From IMG/VR virus record IMGVR_UViG_3300046718_000718, positions 1-31,406 of that record: a stretch of DNA of 31,406 nucleotides. The stretch is one strand, 5' to 3'. The notes under the pieces are model-generated. The model was given only the letters and a program-made list of their open reading frames with translations, made no database searches and was not told the origin of the DNA. Both the position numbers and the translations under genes were made by a program. This stretch comes from a virus. Of the stretch, positions 7,248-13,764 are shown piece after piece. Positions within the stretch are counted from its first letter, which is position 1, and each line of letters starts with the position of its first letter.

Positions 7248-7272
7248 TGGCACAATAATCGGGAAGAATGCC
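7248..7272 (+). repeat. Dispersed junction element, copy 2
   Basis: TGGCAC, 11 bases, then AGAATGCC. The element starts at the stop codon of the gene ending at 7247 and ends just before the ATG at 7273. The ATG inside AGAATGCC is not the start of that gene, which is in another frame. Confidence 0.75.
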
Positions 7273-7500
7273 ATGGATTCGAACAGCAGGAAGAAGGAAA
7301 TCGACGCGCAGCTTCGCGAGCTTTGCGCCGGAAAAAAGTGCCCACGGCACAAGCGGCTGACGGCGAAGTTCGGGATCCTGTGGGCGGATGGACGGGCCTT
7401 CACGTACGCCTGCAACAAGCCGTGCTATCTGAAGTGGAAGAAGAGCCAGGGAGAAATGGCCTGTGTCGTCCGGGTAGCTCCTGTTAACAGAGGGAAATAA
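7273..7500 (+). CDS. Cys-containing small protein, 75 residues
   Basis: It reads MDSNSRKKEIDAQLRELCAG, then KKCPRHKRL, then YACNKPCYLKWKKSQ. The four Cys and one His could form a zinc site. The TAA stop overlaps the ATG of thyX (TAATG), so it is probably translated together with it. Family not recognised. Confidence 0.6.
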   Translation: MDSNSRKKEIDAQLRELCAGKKCPRHKRLTAKFGILWADGRAFTYACNKPCYLKWKKSQGEMACVVRVAPVNRGK

Positions 7501-8276
7501 TGCGTAGAGTGAAGCCGAGCGTCTTCCTGGTCGGGCAGACCGAGCTCTGCAGGTCTGGGATGAGCGCCTACCTTAACCACATTGGCGCCAGCGACTGGCG
7601 GACGGACGCGAACACCGACGCCGAGACTCTGATGGAGTTCATGGGTCGCCTCTGCTACCGCAGCTGGAAGCCCGGCATGAACGCCAACGTGACGAAGGTT
7701 CGGGAGGGGAGCCAGAGCTACCTCTCCAACATCATCAAGGTGAAGCACGGCTCTGTCTTGGAGCACGCCGTCACGAGCTGGGTCTTCGCCGACGTCTCGC
7801 GCGTCTTCACGCACGAGCTCGTCCGGCACCGCGCCGGGGCCGCGTACAGCCAGGAGTCCCTCCGGTTCGTCCGGCTGACGGACCTGGGGCTCTGGCTGCC
7901 GCCGGAGGCCGAGTCGCAGCCCTGGCTCGTCGAGCTCTTCGAGAGGACCTTCAAGAACCTGGAGGAGCTGCAGAAGGAGATGGCGAAGCGGCTTGGCTTG
8001 GACGACGATGGCGTTCAGTTCAAGGAGAAGAAGGTCCTGACGTCGCTGATGCGTCGCGCGGCGCCGGACGGCCTCGCGACGACGATCGGCGCATCCTTCA
8101 ACTTCCGCGCCCTCCGGCACATCATCGAGATGCGGACGGCCGAGTCCGCGGAGACGGAGATCCGCGTCGTCTTCGACGACGTCGCCAAGATCTGCAAGTC
8201 GTACTGGCCGAACGTCTTCTCGGACTTCACGAAGAACGATAAGGGCGAATGGGTTACAGAGAACGGAAAGATCTAA
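7500..8276 (+). CDS. thyX: FAD-dependent thymidylate synthase
   Basis: The 258-residue protein is ThyX, which makes dTMP from dUMP using methylene-tetrahydrofolate, NAD(P)H and FAD. It has the THELVRHRAGAAYSQESLRF signature at residues 104-123 and the later FNFRALRHIIEMRTAESAE segment, where family members bind dUMP and FAD. The usual motif is RHRX7S; here Ser120 follows Arg111 by eight intervening residues. It heads a nucleotide-metabolism block with DUF3310 and MazG-like genes, as in many phages that boost DNA precursors. Length is normal. Confidence 0.95.
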   Translation: MRRVKPSVFLVGQTELCRSGMSAYLNHIGASDWRTDANTDAETLMEFMGRLCYRSWKPGMNANVTKVREGSQSYLSNIIKVKHGSVLEHAVTSWVFADVSRVFTHELVRHRAGAAYSQESLRFVRLTDLGLWLPPEAESQPWLVELFERTFKNLEELQKEMAKRLGLDDDGVQFKEKKVLTSLMRRAAPDGLATTIGASFNFRALRHIIEMRTAESAETEIRVVFDDVAKICKSYWPNVFSDFTKNDKGEWVTENGKI

Positions 8277-8287
8277 GGAGAGGGGTC

Positions 8288-8542
8288 ATGCTGAAGAAGA
8301 TCGAAGCGATCCATCATCCAGCGCACTACGGCGGCGACACGGTCTACGAGGCGATCAAGGTGATTGAGGCCTGGGAGCTCTGCTTCCACCTCGGCAACAC
8401 CGTGAAGTACATCTCTCGCGCCGGGAAGAAGAATCCGGCGAAGCTGCTCCAGGACCTGAAGAAGGCTCGCTGGTACCTCGACCGGAAAATCCAGGGCATC
8501 GAGAAGAGGAACGAAAGGAAGATCAAGAAGGTCCGCGCATGA
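8288..8542 (+). CDS. DUF3310 family protein
   Basis: The 84-residue protein matches DUF3310, common next to phage nucleotide-metabolism genes: HHPAHYGGDTVYEAIKVIEA, LCFHLGNTVKYISRAGKKNP and KKARWYLDRKI. Members are sometimes labelled nucleotide kinase, but biochemical evidence is thin. GGAGAGGGGTC supplies the SD for ATG 8288. It overlaps the next gene by ATGA. Confidence 0.9.
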   Translation: MLKKIEAIHHPAHYGGDTVYEAIKVIEAWELCFHLGNTVKYISRAGKKNPAKLLQDLKKARWYLDRKIQGIEKRNERKIKKVRA

Positions 8543-8814
8543 AGTGCGCCTGCTACTACTGCGAGGTCCAGGTCACGACCTACAACAGCTGGTGCTCGAC
8601 CTGCGTCAAGGACTGCAAGCCTCACGTTCCGGTGTCTGTTCCGCTCACGAGGCCGCGGTGGTACGGAACGATGATCGGGCTCATCGTGATCTATCTGGCC
8701 TTCCTTATGACGCCGGGCGCGAAGTCCGAAGTCGCGAATGAGCGATTCTCGTTCATGATCATCGGTGCGCTCTCTGTGGTGGCCGGGCTTCCATACATTC
8801 TGAAGGACGACTGA
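8539..8814 (+). CDS. Zinc-ribbon membrane protein, 91 residues
   Basis: An N-terminal MKCACYYCEVQV ... WCSTCVKDC holds CxxC pairs of a rubredoxin-like zinc ribbon. Two hydrophobic segments follow (MIGLIVIYLAFLMTP and FMIIGALSVVAGLPYIL), predicting two membrane helices with both ends on the same side. The ATGA overlap links it to DUF3310. Function unknown. Confidence 0.65.
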   Translation: MKCACYYCEVQVTTYNSWCSTCVKDCKPHVPVSVPLTRPRWYGTMIGLIVIYLAFLMTPGAKSEVANERFSFMIIGALSVVAGLPYILKDD

Positions 8815-8827
8815 AGGAGACAAGGCA

Positions 8828-9151
8828 ATGAGCGAGCTGACGTTCGTGAAGTTCCAAGAGGTGAACTCCATTCGGTGCGTGAAGGGGTTCAAGTCAACAA
8901 TCGACGAGTGGAACCCGATGGAGTGGGCCTGCGCTCTGTCCGGAGAGGTCGGGGAGCTCTGCAACCTCCTGAAGAAGCGGTATGGTCGTGGAGAGAAGAT
9001 CCCGATGGAGCAGATCGCCGACGAGGTCGCTGACGTCTTCATCTATCTCGATCTTCTCGCTACGCACCTGAGGCTGGACATGGAGACGGTCATCAAGACC
9101 AAGTTCAATAAGACCAGCAAGAAGGTCGGCGTCCCGGAAATCACCGTATGA
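8828..9151 (+). CDS. MazG-like nucleotide pyrophosphohydrolase
   Basis: The 107-residue protein is an all-alpha NTP pyrophosphatase. It has NPMEWACALSGEVGELCNLL (E40xxE43) and ADEVADVFIYLDLLA (E66xxD69), giving the EXXE...EXXD magnesium-binding set. Such enzymes hydrolyse NTPs or dNTPs, and in phages may cleanse pools or lower (p)ppGpp signalling. GGAGACAAGGCA gives a good SD. It overlaps a second MazG-like gene by ATGA. Confidence 0.85.
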   Translation: MSELTFVKFQEVNSIRCVKGFKSTIDEWNPMEWACALSGEVGELCNLLKKRYGRGEKIPMEQIADEVADVFIYLDLLATHLRLDMETVIKTKFNKTSKKVGVPEITV

Positions 9152-9552
9152 ACAAGCGCGAACACCTGCTGACCTGCCTCTCTGAGGAATGCGGCGAGAG
9201 CATCCAGGTCTCCGCGAAGGCGAACCGATTCGGGCTCGACCACATCTGGCCGGAGAAGGGCGAGTCGAACCGCAGGATCCTGGAGCGGGAGATTGCGGAC
9301 ATCTTGGGCGTAGCGCGTGAGCTCGGCCTCGTAATCCGCGAGGAGGACATCGAAGCGAAGCGGGAGAAGCTTCGGAAGATGATGACATTGTCGGCCTCGC
9401 TCGGAACCCTGAAGGATCCGGAGTTTCCGGACACTTACCTAGCGAATTGCGTTGAGTGCGGAAAGACGGAAATGGTTTGCTGCGACGACGGGTACAAGGC
9501 AAACCCAAGGTGCCGTCCGTGCTGTCACGGAAAAGTTCAGAAGGCACAGTAG
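9148..9552 (+). CDS. Second MazG-like protein with C-terminal zinc ribbon
   Basis: The 134-residue protein has LSEECGESIQVSAKANRFG (E14xxE17) and REIADILGVARELG (E48xxD51), an all-alpha NTP-PPase helix pair. A zinc ribbon follows at about residues 101-126, ANCVECGKTEMVCC then RCRPCCHGK. The ribbon is an unusual extension for this small family. Tandem MazG-like genes with ATGA overlap could give two substrate specificities or a mixed assembly. Confidence 0.75.
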   Translation: MNKREHLLTCLSEECGESIQVSAKANRFGLDHIWPEKGESNRRILEREIADILGVARELGLVIREEDIEAKREKLRKMMTLSASLGTLKDPEFPDTYLANCVECGKTEMVCCDDGYKANPRCRPCCHGKVQKAQ

Positions 9553-9566
9553 ACCTAAAGAGTGCC
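9542..9566 (+). repeat. Dispersed junction element, copy 3
   Basis: AGGCAC, 11 bases, then AGAGTGCC. It overlaps the stop region of the second MazG-like gene and lies 20 bases before the ATG at 9587. The AAGGAGG SD lies downstream of it. Confidence 0.75.
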
Positions 9567-9586
9567 AGGAAGAAGGAGGAACAGCC

Positions 9587-9766
9587 ATGCAGTGCAACTC
9601 GTTCGAGAAGGAAGTTCGGTGTCCGGATCAGGCGACCGTCGAGGTCTTCTGGCCCGGCAAGACGACAGCGATGTGCGATCGCCACGCCCAGGGCGCCGCC
9701 AGGGTGGCGTCGGCGATGGGGTTCAACGTGGACATGCGGCCGATCGCCGCGGCGGAGTCGTCATGA
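9587..9766 (+). CDS. Small Cys/His protein, 59 residues
   Basis: AGAAGGAGGA provides a strong SD. The product (MQCNSFEKEVRCPDQATVEV ... TAMCDRHAQGA) has three Cys and one His spaced like a small treble-clef or knuckle. This type (C...C ... C..H) is common in phage genomes as an unknown. It overlaps the next gene by ATGA. Confidence 0.6.
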   Translation: MQCNSFEKEVRCPDQATVEVFWPGKTTAMCDRHAQGAARVASAMGFNVDMRPIAAAESS

Positions 9767-10032
9767 CCCTATACCACCTGTACACGATCTGGGCACTAGT
9801 GATCGCGACGGTCCTGGTCATCCGCCTCGTCGTTGGCCCGCGCTGCGCCCACCCTTGGGAGCTCGTCGACAAGGTCGAGTTCTGCTCACAGGCTGAAGAG
9901 GCTAGGAAGCTTCACCTCGTCATCAATCATGCTATAGGGTCAGCGGTAGACGACGCTCTACGGAGGTCAGTCACCGTCGAGATGCGCTGCCCGCGGTGCG
10001 GCGCCTGCAAGGTTCTTAGGATCACGAGCTAG
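9763..10032 (+). CDS. Membrane-anchored zinc-ribbon protein, 89 residues
   Basis: It starts with a membrane helix (LYTIWALVIATVLVIRLVV). A soluble part then has PRCAHPWELVDKVEFC and, at the end, EMRCPRCGACKVLRI, a classic CxxC pair. The start overlaps the upstream stop. A longer in-frame extension from 9562 is a chance frame. Function unknown. Confidence 0.6.
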   Translation: MTLYHLYTIWALVIATVLVIRLVVGPRCAHPWELVDKVEFCSQAEEARKLHLVINHAIGSAVDDALRRSVTVEMRCPRCGACKVLRITS

Positions 10033-10035
10033 AAG

Positions 10036-10308
10036 ATGACCAGAGACGCCTATCTACAGTTCACTGGCCTGACGTTCACGAACATCAGGATAGATGAACT
10101 TAGCCTTCCTACGCGCGAGATCACCGAAGACATGCTCTACCACATGTTCGCGTCTGGTCTCTTCTACTCGGTTCAGGTCAAGCGGGCATACGAGAACACC
10201 TACAGGGAGTACAACCAGCACCAGATGCAGCGCTATGTCCAGGAGCGCGATCGCCTGGAGATCCGGCGCCTGCAGGCGGAGCTCGCGAACGTGAAGGCGA
10301 AGAAGTAG
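10036..10308 (+). CDS. Hypothetical protein, 90 residues
   Basis: It reads MTRDAYLQFTGLTFTNIRID, then a helix-rich, strongly charged C-terminus (MQRYVQERDRLEIRRLQAEL). A coiled-coil tail is likely. Only three bases separate it from the preceding stop. No family was recognised. Confidence 0.55.
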   Translation: MTRDAYLQFTGLTFTNIRIDELSLPTREITEDMLYHMFASGLFYSVQVKRAYENTYREYNQHQMQRYVQERDRLEIRRLQAELANVKAKK

Positions 10309-10310
10309 GG

Positions 10311-10445
10311 ATGGACAAGATGACGTGGACGTGGTGGATGGACTGCTTCATCTACCTGCTGCATGGGCTGCTCACGAAGCACGAGGTCGTGGTAGATCTC
10401 GCCTACGTGCCGGTGAAGCCTAGCTGCCGGACGTGTCGGCGATAG
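10311..10445 (+). CDS. Tiny Trp-rich protein with CxxC, 44 residues
   Basis: MDKMTWTWWMDCFIYLLHGL suggests a membrane-associated aromatic helix. The end PSCRTCRR carries a CxxC pair. It begins two bases after the upstream stop and is followed by GGAGGG and a GTG start. Its packing supports coding, but its size keeps confidence moderate. Confidence 0.5.
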   Translation: MDKMTWTWWMDCFIYLLHGLLTKHEVVVDLAYVPVKPSCRTCRR

Positions 10446-10454
10446 GAGGGTAGC

Positions 10455-10676
10455 GTGACCAAGGAAGAGCAAGAGGCATTCCGGAAAGGATACGAGCAGG
10501 CGAAGTCGGAGTGCATCCAGATCATCGACGAGTGGTCTCGTGCCTGCCACCCGGTCCATCCAAGGAACAAGGACATGAGGACGCGCTGCTGGCAGCACCA
10601 CGGCCTGCAATCGGCGAAGCGGAGCATCAAGAAGGACGTGCGGATCGTGCTGCTCTTCAACGGGAGGCCGATGTGA
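10455..10676 (+). CDS. Hypothetical protein, 73 residues
   Basis: The GTG start at 10455 follows GGAGGGTAGC. The sequence (EQEAFRKGYEQAKSECIQII ... RTRCWQHHGLQSAKRSIKK) is helical with a Cys/His-containing turn between helices. The stop TGA overlaps the next start (GTGA). No family was recognised. Confidence 0.55.
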   Translation: MTKEEQEAFRKGYEQAKSECIQIIDEWSRACHPVHPRNKDMRTRCWQHHGLQSAKRSIKKDVRIVLLFNGRPM

Positions 10677-10897
10677 GTACCACCCTGTTCGAGGGCGACC
10701 GAGTCCAGGTGTCCCGCTTCGCCTGCGGCCAGTGCCGGGTGAAGGGTCCGTGTTTCCAAGTCACCGGGATCGGACCGAAGAACGGCGACTACGTGGTCAT
10801 TCACCGCGAGGATGCCGATAAAGTCATCATCGCCATCTTGGCGGACACGAATCCAGACGACAACTACGTCGAGATCTCGCTCGGAAGGGACCGGTAA
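10673..10897 (+). CDS. Hypothetical beta-rich protein, 74 residues
   Basis: The GTG at 10673 overlaps the upstream TGA (GTGA). The product (FEGDRVQVSRFACGQCRVKG ... NGDYVVIHREDADK) looks like a small SH3-like barrel with a CGQC turn. An SD-like GGGAGG lies 7 bases upstream. The long frame extending back to 10511 is a shadow. Confidence 0.55.
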   Translation: MSTTLFEGDRVQVSRFACGQCRVKGPCFQVTGIGPKNGDYVVIHREDADKVIIAILADTNPDDNYVEISLGRDR

Positions 10898-10900
10898 ACG

Positions 10901-11086
10901 ATGTCCTCAAAGAACCAGATGATCCGGTGGTACGCCGCTCGCACCGTCGATCGATTGATCGAGATCGCGGAAGGGAATCGCTGTTCGTGCTTCCCTGGCT
11001 GCGCGAGACGCCGGATCTCCAAGGTGGTGCGAGGGCTCGTTTCTGAGACGGTTCGAATCACTAAAGAGAAGAAGAAGGCGCGGTAG
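10901..11086 (+). CDS. Basic small protein, 61 residues
   Basis: It reads MSSKNQMIRWYAARTVDRLI, then GNRCSCFPGCARRRISKVV and a KKKAR tail. Three clustered cysteines and strong positive charge suggest nucleic-acid binding. It is directly joined to the next gene, with the stop at 11086 and the ATG at 11087. Confidence 0.55.
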   Translation: MSSKNQMIRWYAARTVDRLIEIAEGNRCSCFPGCARRRISKVVRGLVSETVRITKEKKKAR

Positions 11087-11275
11087 ATGGAAGACAAGTA
11101 CTGCATCATCCGATTCATCTCCAAGGGACTGTCGGAGTGGGTCGCAGATGCTAGCACGTTCGAGATCGCGCTGAAGATCTGCGAAGGGCGCAGGGAGGAC
11201 CTGAAAGTCGGTGAGACGTTCGAGATAGTCGAGAGGGCGACCGGGTATCCCGTTCGTCAGATCCGACCACTCTAG
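11087..11275 (+). CDS. Hypothetical protein, 62 residues
   Basis: The sequence MEDKYCIIRFISKGLSEWVA ... VGETFEIVERATGYPVRQI is an alternating beta pattern typical of small phage proteins. It starts immediately after the upstream stop. No family was recognised. Confidence 0.5.
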   Translation: MEDKYCIIRFISKGLSEWVADASTFEIALKICEGRREDLKVGETFEIVERATGYPVRQIRPL

Positions 11276-11286
11276 GAGAATAGAAG

Positions 11287-11523
11287 ATGTCGATAGAAGA
11301 AGGCGGCGCCGCGTTCCCTGGTCCGTTCTCCGGTCACTGCGGGAAACCGGATCACATGGCTACGTGCGACTGCTACGTCGACAAGGGCATGACGCTGCGC
11401 GACTGGTTCGCCGGTCAGGCGATCGTTGGTGTGAAGTTCAGCGTGTCGCAGAACGAAGACGCCGTGGCGAAGGCAGCCTACCGTCGAGCGGACGCCATGA
11501 TCAAGGCCAGGACGGCACAGTAG
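11287..11523 (+). CDS. Conserved phage protein (GMTLRDWFAGQA family)
   Basis: The 78-residue protein contains GGAAFPGPFSGHCG, then GMTLRDWFAGQAIVG and AAYRRADAMIKAR. I recognise this arrangement (AFP ... GMTLRDxFA ... YxxADAM) as a widespread phage and prophage protein of unknown function. Here an extra CDCYVD insert precedes GMTL. AGGAGAATAGAAG supplies the SD. Its end overlaps junction element copy 4. Confidence 0.75.
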   Translation: MSIEEGGAAFPGPFSGHCGKPDHMATCDCYVDKGMTLRDWFAGQAIVGVKFSVSQNEDAVAKAAYRRADAMIKARTAQ

Positions 11524-11537
11524 CCGAATAGAGTGCC
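11513..11537 (+). repeat. Dispersed junction element, copy 4
   Basis: CGGCAC, 11 bases, then AGAGTGCC. It spans the stop codon of the gene ending at 11523 and lies 12 bases before the ATG at 11550. Confidence 0.75.
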
Positions 11538-11549
11538 AGGAGACGAGCT

Positions 11550-11810
11550 ATGACGCAGCCGATCGCCACCGAAGAAACGCTGATGCACCACGTCCGTACA
11601 GGAATCAATCAGATGGCATCCGCGGACTGGATCGCTCGCTACCTGGAAGCAAAGCACAAGAGAAAGCCTGGGTCGATGCACCTTGCCGTAAAGCTCTGCA
11701 TGAGGCGGCTGGAGGCGAAGGGGTTGATCGTCGTCCTTGGACCGAAGGACCAGTGGGACACGTACACGCTTTGTATTCCGCACGATCAGAAGGCACAGAA
11801 GGCAGATTGA
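11550..11810 (+). CDS. Possible winged-helix protein, 86 residues
   Basis: Helical N-terminal segments (TEETLMHHVRTGINQMASAD, then DWIARYLEAKHKRKPGSMHL) are followed by AVKLCMRRLEAKGLIVVLGP and a DTYTL strand. This is the order expected for a small winged helix: recognition helix, then a beta wing after KGLI. DNA binding is inferred, not proven. Its end overlaps element copy 5. Confidence 0.55.
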   Translation: MTQPIATEETLMHHVRTGINQMASADWIARYLEAKHKRKPGSMHLAVKLCMRRLEAKGLIVVLGPKDQWDTYTLCIPHDQKAQKAD

Positions 11811-11815
11811 GTGCC
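11791..11815 (+). repeat. Dispersed junction element, copy 5
   Basis: AGGCAC, 11 bases, then TGAGTGCC. It overlaps the stop of the upstream gene and lies 20 bases before the ATG at 11836. Confidence 0.7.
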
Positions 11816-11835
11816 AAGGGAAGAAGGAGATAGCG

Positions 11836-12123
11836 ATGCGCGTAGGAACTAAGCTCTCTGTGAATTTCGAGGCGGTTCTCCATCTGACGGAACCGGAGAT
11901 CCGGGCGATGGACGCCCTGGTCGGCTACGGCTTCGAGCCGTTCATCAAAGTGTTCTACGAGAAACTCGGCCAGTCCTACATGCGGGACCACGAGGGCGGC
12001 CTTCGGACCTTCTTCGAGTCCATCGAGAAGCAGATCCGCCCGGAGCTGCACCGAATGGAAGAGGTCCAGAAGGTCCTGAAGATGGAGATGGCGAGTGGCG
12101 GGCAGTTGACAAAGATCGGTTAG
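11836..12123 (+). CDS. Hypothetical protein, 95 residues
   Basis: AAGGAGATAGCG gives the SD. The product starts MRVGTKLSVNFEAVLHLTEP, continues with EIRAMDALVGYGFEPFIKVF, and ends in a charged helix (RPELHRMEEVQKVLKMEM). The LTEPEIRALDAL...YG pattern resembles a phage protein family I have seen without a function. It has no cysteines. Confidence 0.6.
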   Translation: MRVGTKLSVNFEAVLHLTEPEIRAMDALVGYGFEPFIKVFYEKLGQSYMRDHEGGLRTFFESIEKQIRPELHRMEEVQKVLKMEMASGGQLTKIG

Positions 12124-12134
12124 GCACGAGTGCC
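12123..12134 (+). repeat. Contracted junction element
   Basis: GGCAC-GA-GTGCC has the same two arms as the 25-bp element with the spacer reduced to two bases. It follows directly on a stop codon and precedes AAGGAGGAAGCG and the ATG at 12147. It may be a collapsed or deleted copy. Confidence 0.4.
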
Positions 12135-12146
12135 AAGGAGGAAGCG

Positions 12147-12431
12147 ATGGGCAAGAAATTCGACGTTCTGAAGGAGTACCCGGCACCGTGGCATCTTGAG
12201 GGGCCGCACAAGCTCGACGGGATCTGCTGGGGAAGCGACATCGCGATCGTCGCCGCCAATGGGAAGTGCATCCTGACTCAGCACTCTCAGGATAGTGAGG
12301 GGCCGGGCATCGCTGAATATCTTGTGAGGTTGACGAACGAGAAGGCTGGTTTCTCGGATGCTCCGCTCCGACTGCCGAAGCACAAGCGACCGAAGGAGCG
12401 GATGCTGAAGTCCGCTGGCGGAATGATCTAG
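12147..12431 (+). CDS. Hypothetical protein, 94 residues
   Basis: It reads MGKKFDVLKEYPAPWHLEGP, then ICWGSDIAIVAANGKCILT and a basic KHKRPKERMLK end. The middle is beta-like (W..GSDI.IV.ANG), typical of small phage proteins with a YP.PW motif. AGGAGGAAGCG is a strong SD. It ends at element copy 6. Confidence 0.55.
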   Translation: MGKKFDVLKEYPAPWHLEGPHKLDGICWGSDIAIVAANGKCILTQHSQDSEGPGIAEYLVRLTNEKAGFSDAPLRLPKHKRPKERMLKSAGGMI

Positions 12432-12456
12432 TGGCACAGAAGAGGTAAAGAATGCC
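12432..12456 (+). repeat. Dispersed junction element, copy 6
   Basis: TGGCAC, AGAAGAGGTAA, then AGAATGCC. The spacer carries an AGAGG SD and the right arm contains the ATG (12452) of the next gene, so the element is itself the translation start region. Confidence 0.8.
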
Positions 12457-12655
12457 GCCTAAGATCGCGTTCTTCATGGCCCCGGAAACTTTCCCTTGCG
12501 GATGTCGCTTCACTCAGAGGTGCCCGTCCAGACCAAGGGCAAAGTCTCCGGACTACGTGCGGACGAAGGACGGCGCGGCGGTTTGCAAGTGCGGGACGAA
12601 GTGGCGCGTCCAGTGGACCTCGCTTGGGGATTACCAAGTGGCGAAAAAGAGGTAG
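12452..12655 (+). CDS. Small Cys-rich protein, 67 residues
   Basis: It starts MPPKIAFFMAPETFPCGCRF, continues with TQRCPSRPRAK and VCKCGTKWRVQW, and ends VAKKR. The five cysteines could form a zinc ribbon. Both its start (ATGCC) and its last codons lie in copies of the junction element, as in the neighbouring genes. Confidence 0.6.
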   Translation: MPPKIAFFMAPETFPCGCRFTQRCPSRPRAKSPDYVRTKDGAAVCKCGTKWRVQWTSLGDYQVAKKR

Positions 12656-12663
12656 AGAATGCC
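12639..12663 (+). repeat. Dispersed junction element, copy 7
   Basis: TGGCGA, AAAAGAGGTAG, then AGAATGCC. It encodes the last codons (VAKKR), the stop and SD, and ends on the ATG of the gene at 12659. Confidence 0.7.
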
Positions 12664-12826
12664 AAAGGTTCAATGCTCCATGTGCGACATGTCGAAGGCG
12701 ACGAAGCACAAGGTCCCCGCGTGCAAGCGTCCCGCGAAGCACTGGGTCAAGGACGGGACGTGGGGTCGCCTGTACCTTTGCGAGTACCACTGGCGAAGGT
12801 ATCCGACCGTGAGCAAGAAGAGGTAA
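12659..12826 (+). CDS. Small zinc-finger-like protein, 55 residues
   Basis: MPKVQCSMCDMSKATKHKVP carries CxxC. ACKRPAKHW and LYLCEYHWRRYP add Cys and His residues of a probable treble-clef zinc site. It ends VSKKR. Its start lies in element copy 7, and its end in a degenerate copy at 12809-12833 (GTGAGC, 11 bases, AGAATGCT) that holds the next ATG. Confidence 0.6.
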   Translation: MPKVQCSMCDMSKATKHKVPACKRPAKHWVKDGTWGRLYLCEYHWRRYPTVSKKR

Positions 12827-12828
12827 GA

Positions 12829-13191
12829 ATGCTGATCTTCCTAAAGCCTAAGCAGATCGCGTACTCCTGGCCCGCGGTCGACTCGATGAACATCGCCTTC
12901 TTCGAGAGCAAGGACTGCGATCTTGTTGTTCACGAATCGAACGTCCTAGAGGTCCAGGTGGACGTCCAGCAGGCAAAAGGCCTGATCCAGCAGCTCACGG
13001 AGTTTTGCATCCGGAAGGGCGCACTTCCGAATCCGGAGATCAATTACCAGCATTCCGCTAAGCACTGTCCATGCGAGTCCTGCGAATCTCATCGGCAGTG
13101 GTACTGCCCGACGTGCGACAGTCTTATGTCCTCTCCAGAGTCAACGCGGTGCGTGAACGGGCACGAGCGTAGGTTGGCACAGAAAAGGTGA
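12829..13191 (+). CDS. Hypothetical protein with C-terminal zinc ribbon, 120 residues
   Basis: The N-terminal 60 residues (MLIFLKPKQIAYSWPAVDSM ... VVHESNVLEVQVDV) are beta-rich. The C-terminus has KHCPCESCESH, YCPTCDSLM and RCVNGHERR, three Cys pairs plus His for one or two zinc ions. It ends LAQKR inside element copy 9. The long frame back to 12496 is a shadow of the upstream genes. Confidence 0.6.
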   Translation: MLIFLKPKQIAYSWPAVDSMNIAFFESKDCDLVVHESNVLEVQVDVQQAKGLIQQLTEFCIRKGALPNPEINYQHSAKHCPCESCESHRQWYCPTCDSLMSSPESTRCVNGHERRLAQKR

Positions 13192-13199
13192 AGAGTGCA
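13175..13199 (+). repeat. Dispersed junction element, copy 9
   Basis: TGGCAC, AGAAAAGGTGA, then AGAGTGCA. The right arm contains the GTG start of the gene at 13195, and the spacer carries its AAAGG SD. Confidence 0.7.
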
Positions 13200-13341
13200 T
13201 AGACACCACTGGTCAAAGCCGTTTCGCTGTTACGGTCGGACGATCAAGAATTGCCGATCGAGTTCCGGAGGGACTCTCCTTTGCTTCTGCATCCTGATGA
13301 AGGTTGGTCGCGGGAAAAAGGCTAAGTGGGTTCCGAGGTAA
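13195..13341 (+). CDS. Tiny basic Cys-containing protein, 48 residues
   Basis: The GTG start lies in the junction element. The product (HRHHWSKPFRCYGRTIKNCR ... LLCFCILMKVGRGKK) is basic with four cysteines and ends KWVPR. Its start and end patterns match its neighbours, the best evidence that this short frame is real. The following junction (13325-13349) keeps only the right arm, AGAATGCC. Confidence 0.45.
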   Translation: MHRHHWSKPFRCYGRTIKNCRSSSGGTLLCFCILMKVGRGKKAKWVPR

Positions 13342-13344
13342 AGA

Positions 13345-13572
13345 ATGCCCCTGTGGATGAAGGTCTGGAAGGTCGCCCGGCTGATCTTCATGGTCGGCCT
13401 GTTGGAATGGATGATCTGCCGTGGACTCTACGACTCCGCCAGGAAGGGCGACTGGTTCTGGGTCTTCGCCGCCGTGTTCGAGCTTCAGCTGTTCGCGGCG
13501 TACTTCGGCTGGATCATGATCGAGGACTTCAACACGTACCAGCGGCTGCGGCGGCAGGCGAGGAAGGGGTAA
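13345..13572 (+). CDS. Small membrane protein, 75 residues
   Basis: It starts MPLWMKVWKVARLIFMVGLL, a membrane helix. A second hydrophobic segment follows (FWVFAAVFELQLFAAYFGWI), then a basic cytoplasmic tail (RLRRQARKG). Two membrane helices are expected. Its start lies in the right arm of a junction element (ATGCC). Confidence 0.6.
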   Translation: MPLWMKVWKVARLIFMVGLLEWMICRGLYDSARKGDWFWVFAAVFELQLFAAYFGWIMIEDFNTYQRLRRQARKG

Positions 13573-13580
13573 AGGATGCC
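13556..13580 (+). repeat. Dispersed junction element, copy 11
   Basis: AGGCGA, 11 bases including GGGGTAA, then AGGATGCC holding the ATG at 13576. The left arm is diverged but the spacing is kept. Confidence 0.55.
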
Positions 13581-13764
13581 ATGTAAACCGACCTATCCAC
13601 TCGATCCGAACTCCACCTGGGGAAAGAAGTTCATCGAGCACGCAGACCAGCTTCAGTACATGGTCAACCAGATGGGGTACTGCAACGGCAGAGACAAGCG
13701 GGCGTTTTCCGCGCTGACCAAGGCGATCGAGCGAGTTCGTAAGGCTGTGGCACGGAAAGGCTGA
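13576..13764 (+). CDS. Hypothetical helical protein, 62 residues
   Basis: It reads MPCKPTYPLDPNSTWGKKFI, then YMVNQMGYCNGRDKRAFSAL and a basic helix ending VARKG. No family was recognised. It begins on ATGCC of a junction element and ends in another, like its neighbours. Confidence 0.55.
   Translation: MPCKPTYPLDPNSTWGKKFIEHADQLQYMVNQMGYCNGRDKRAFSALTKAIERVRKAVARKG

Noticed and set aside
9562-10032. Long plus frame starting from GTG in a junction element
   Set aside because: Its first two thirds overlap a better gene at 9587 and look random; the real gene in this frame starts at 9763.
12432-12456. 25-bp element as an ECF promoter (-35 GGCAC, -10 RTGCC)
   Set aside because: In several copies the start codon lies within the right arm, so transcription would begin after it; an operator, RNA or junction role fits better.
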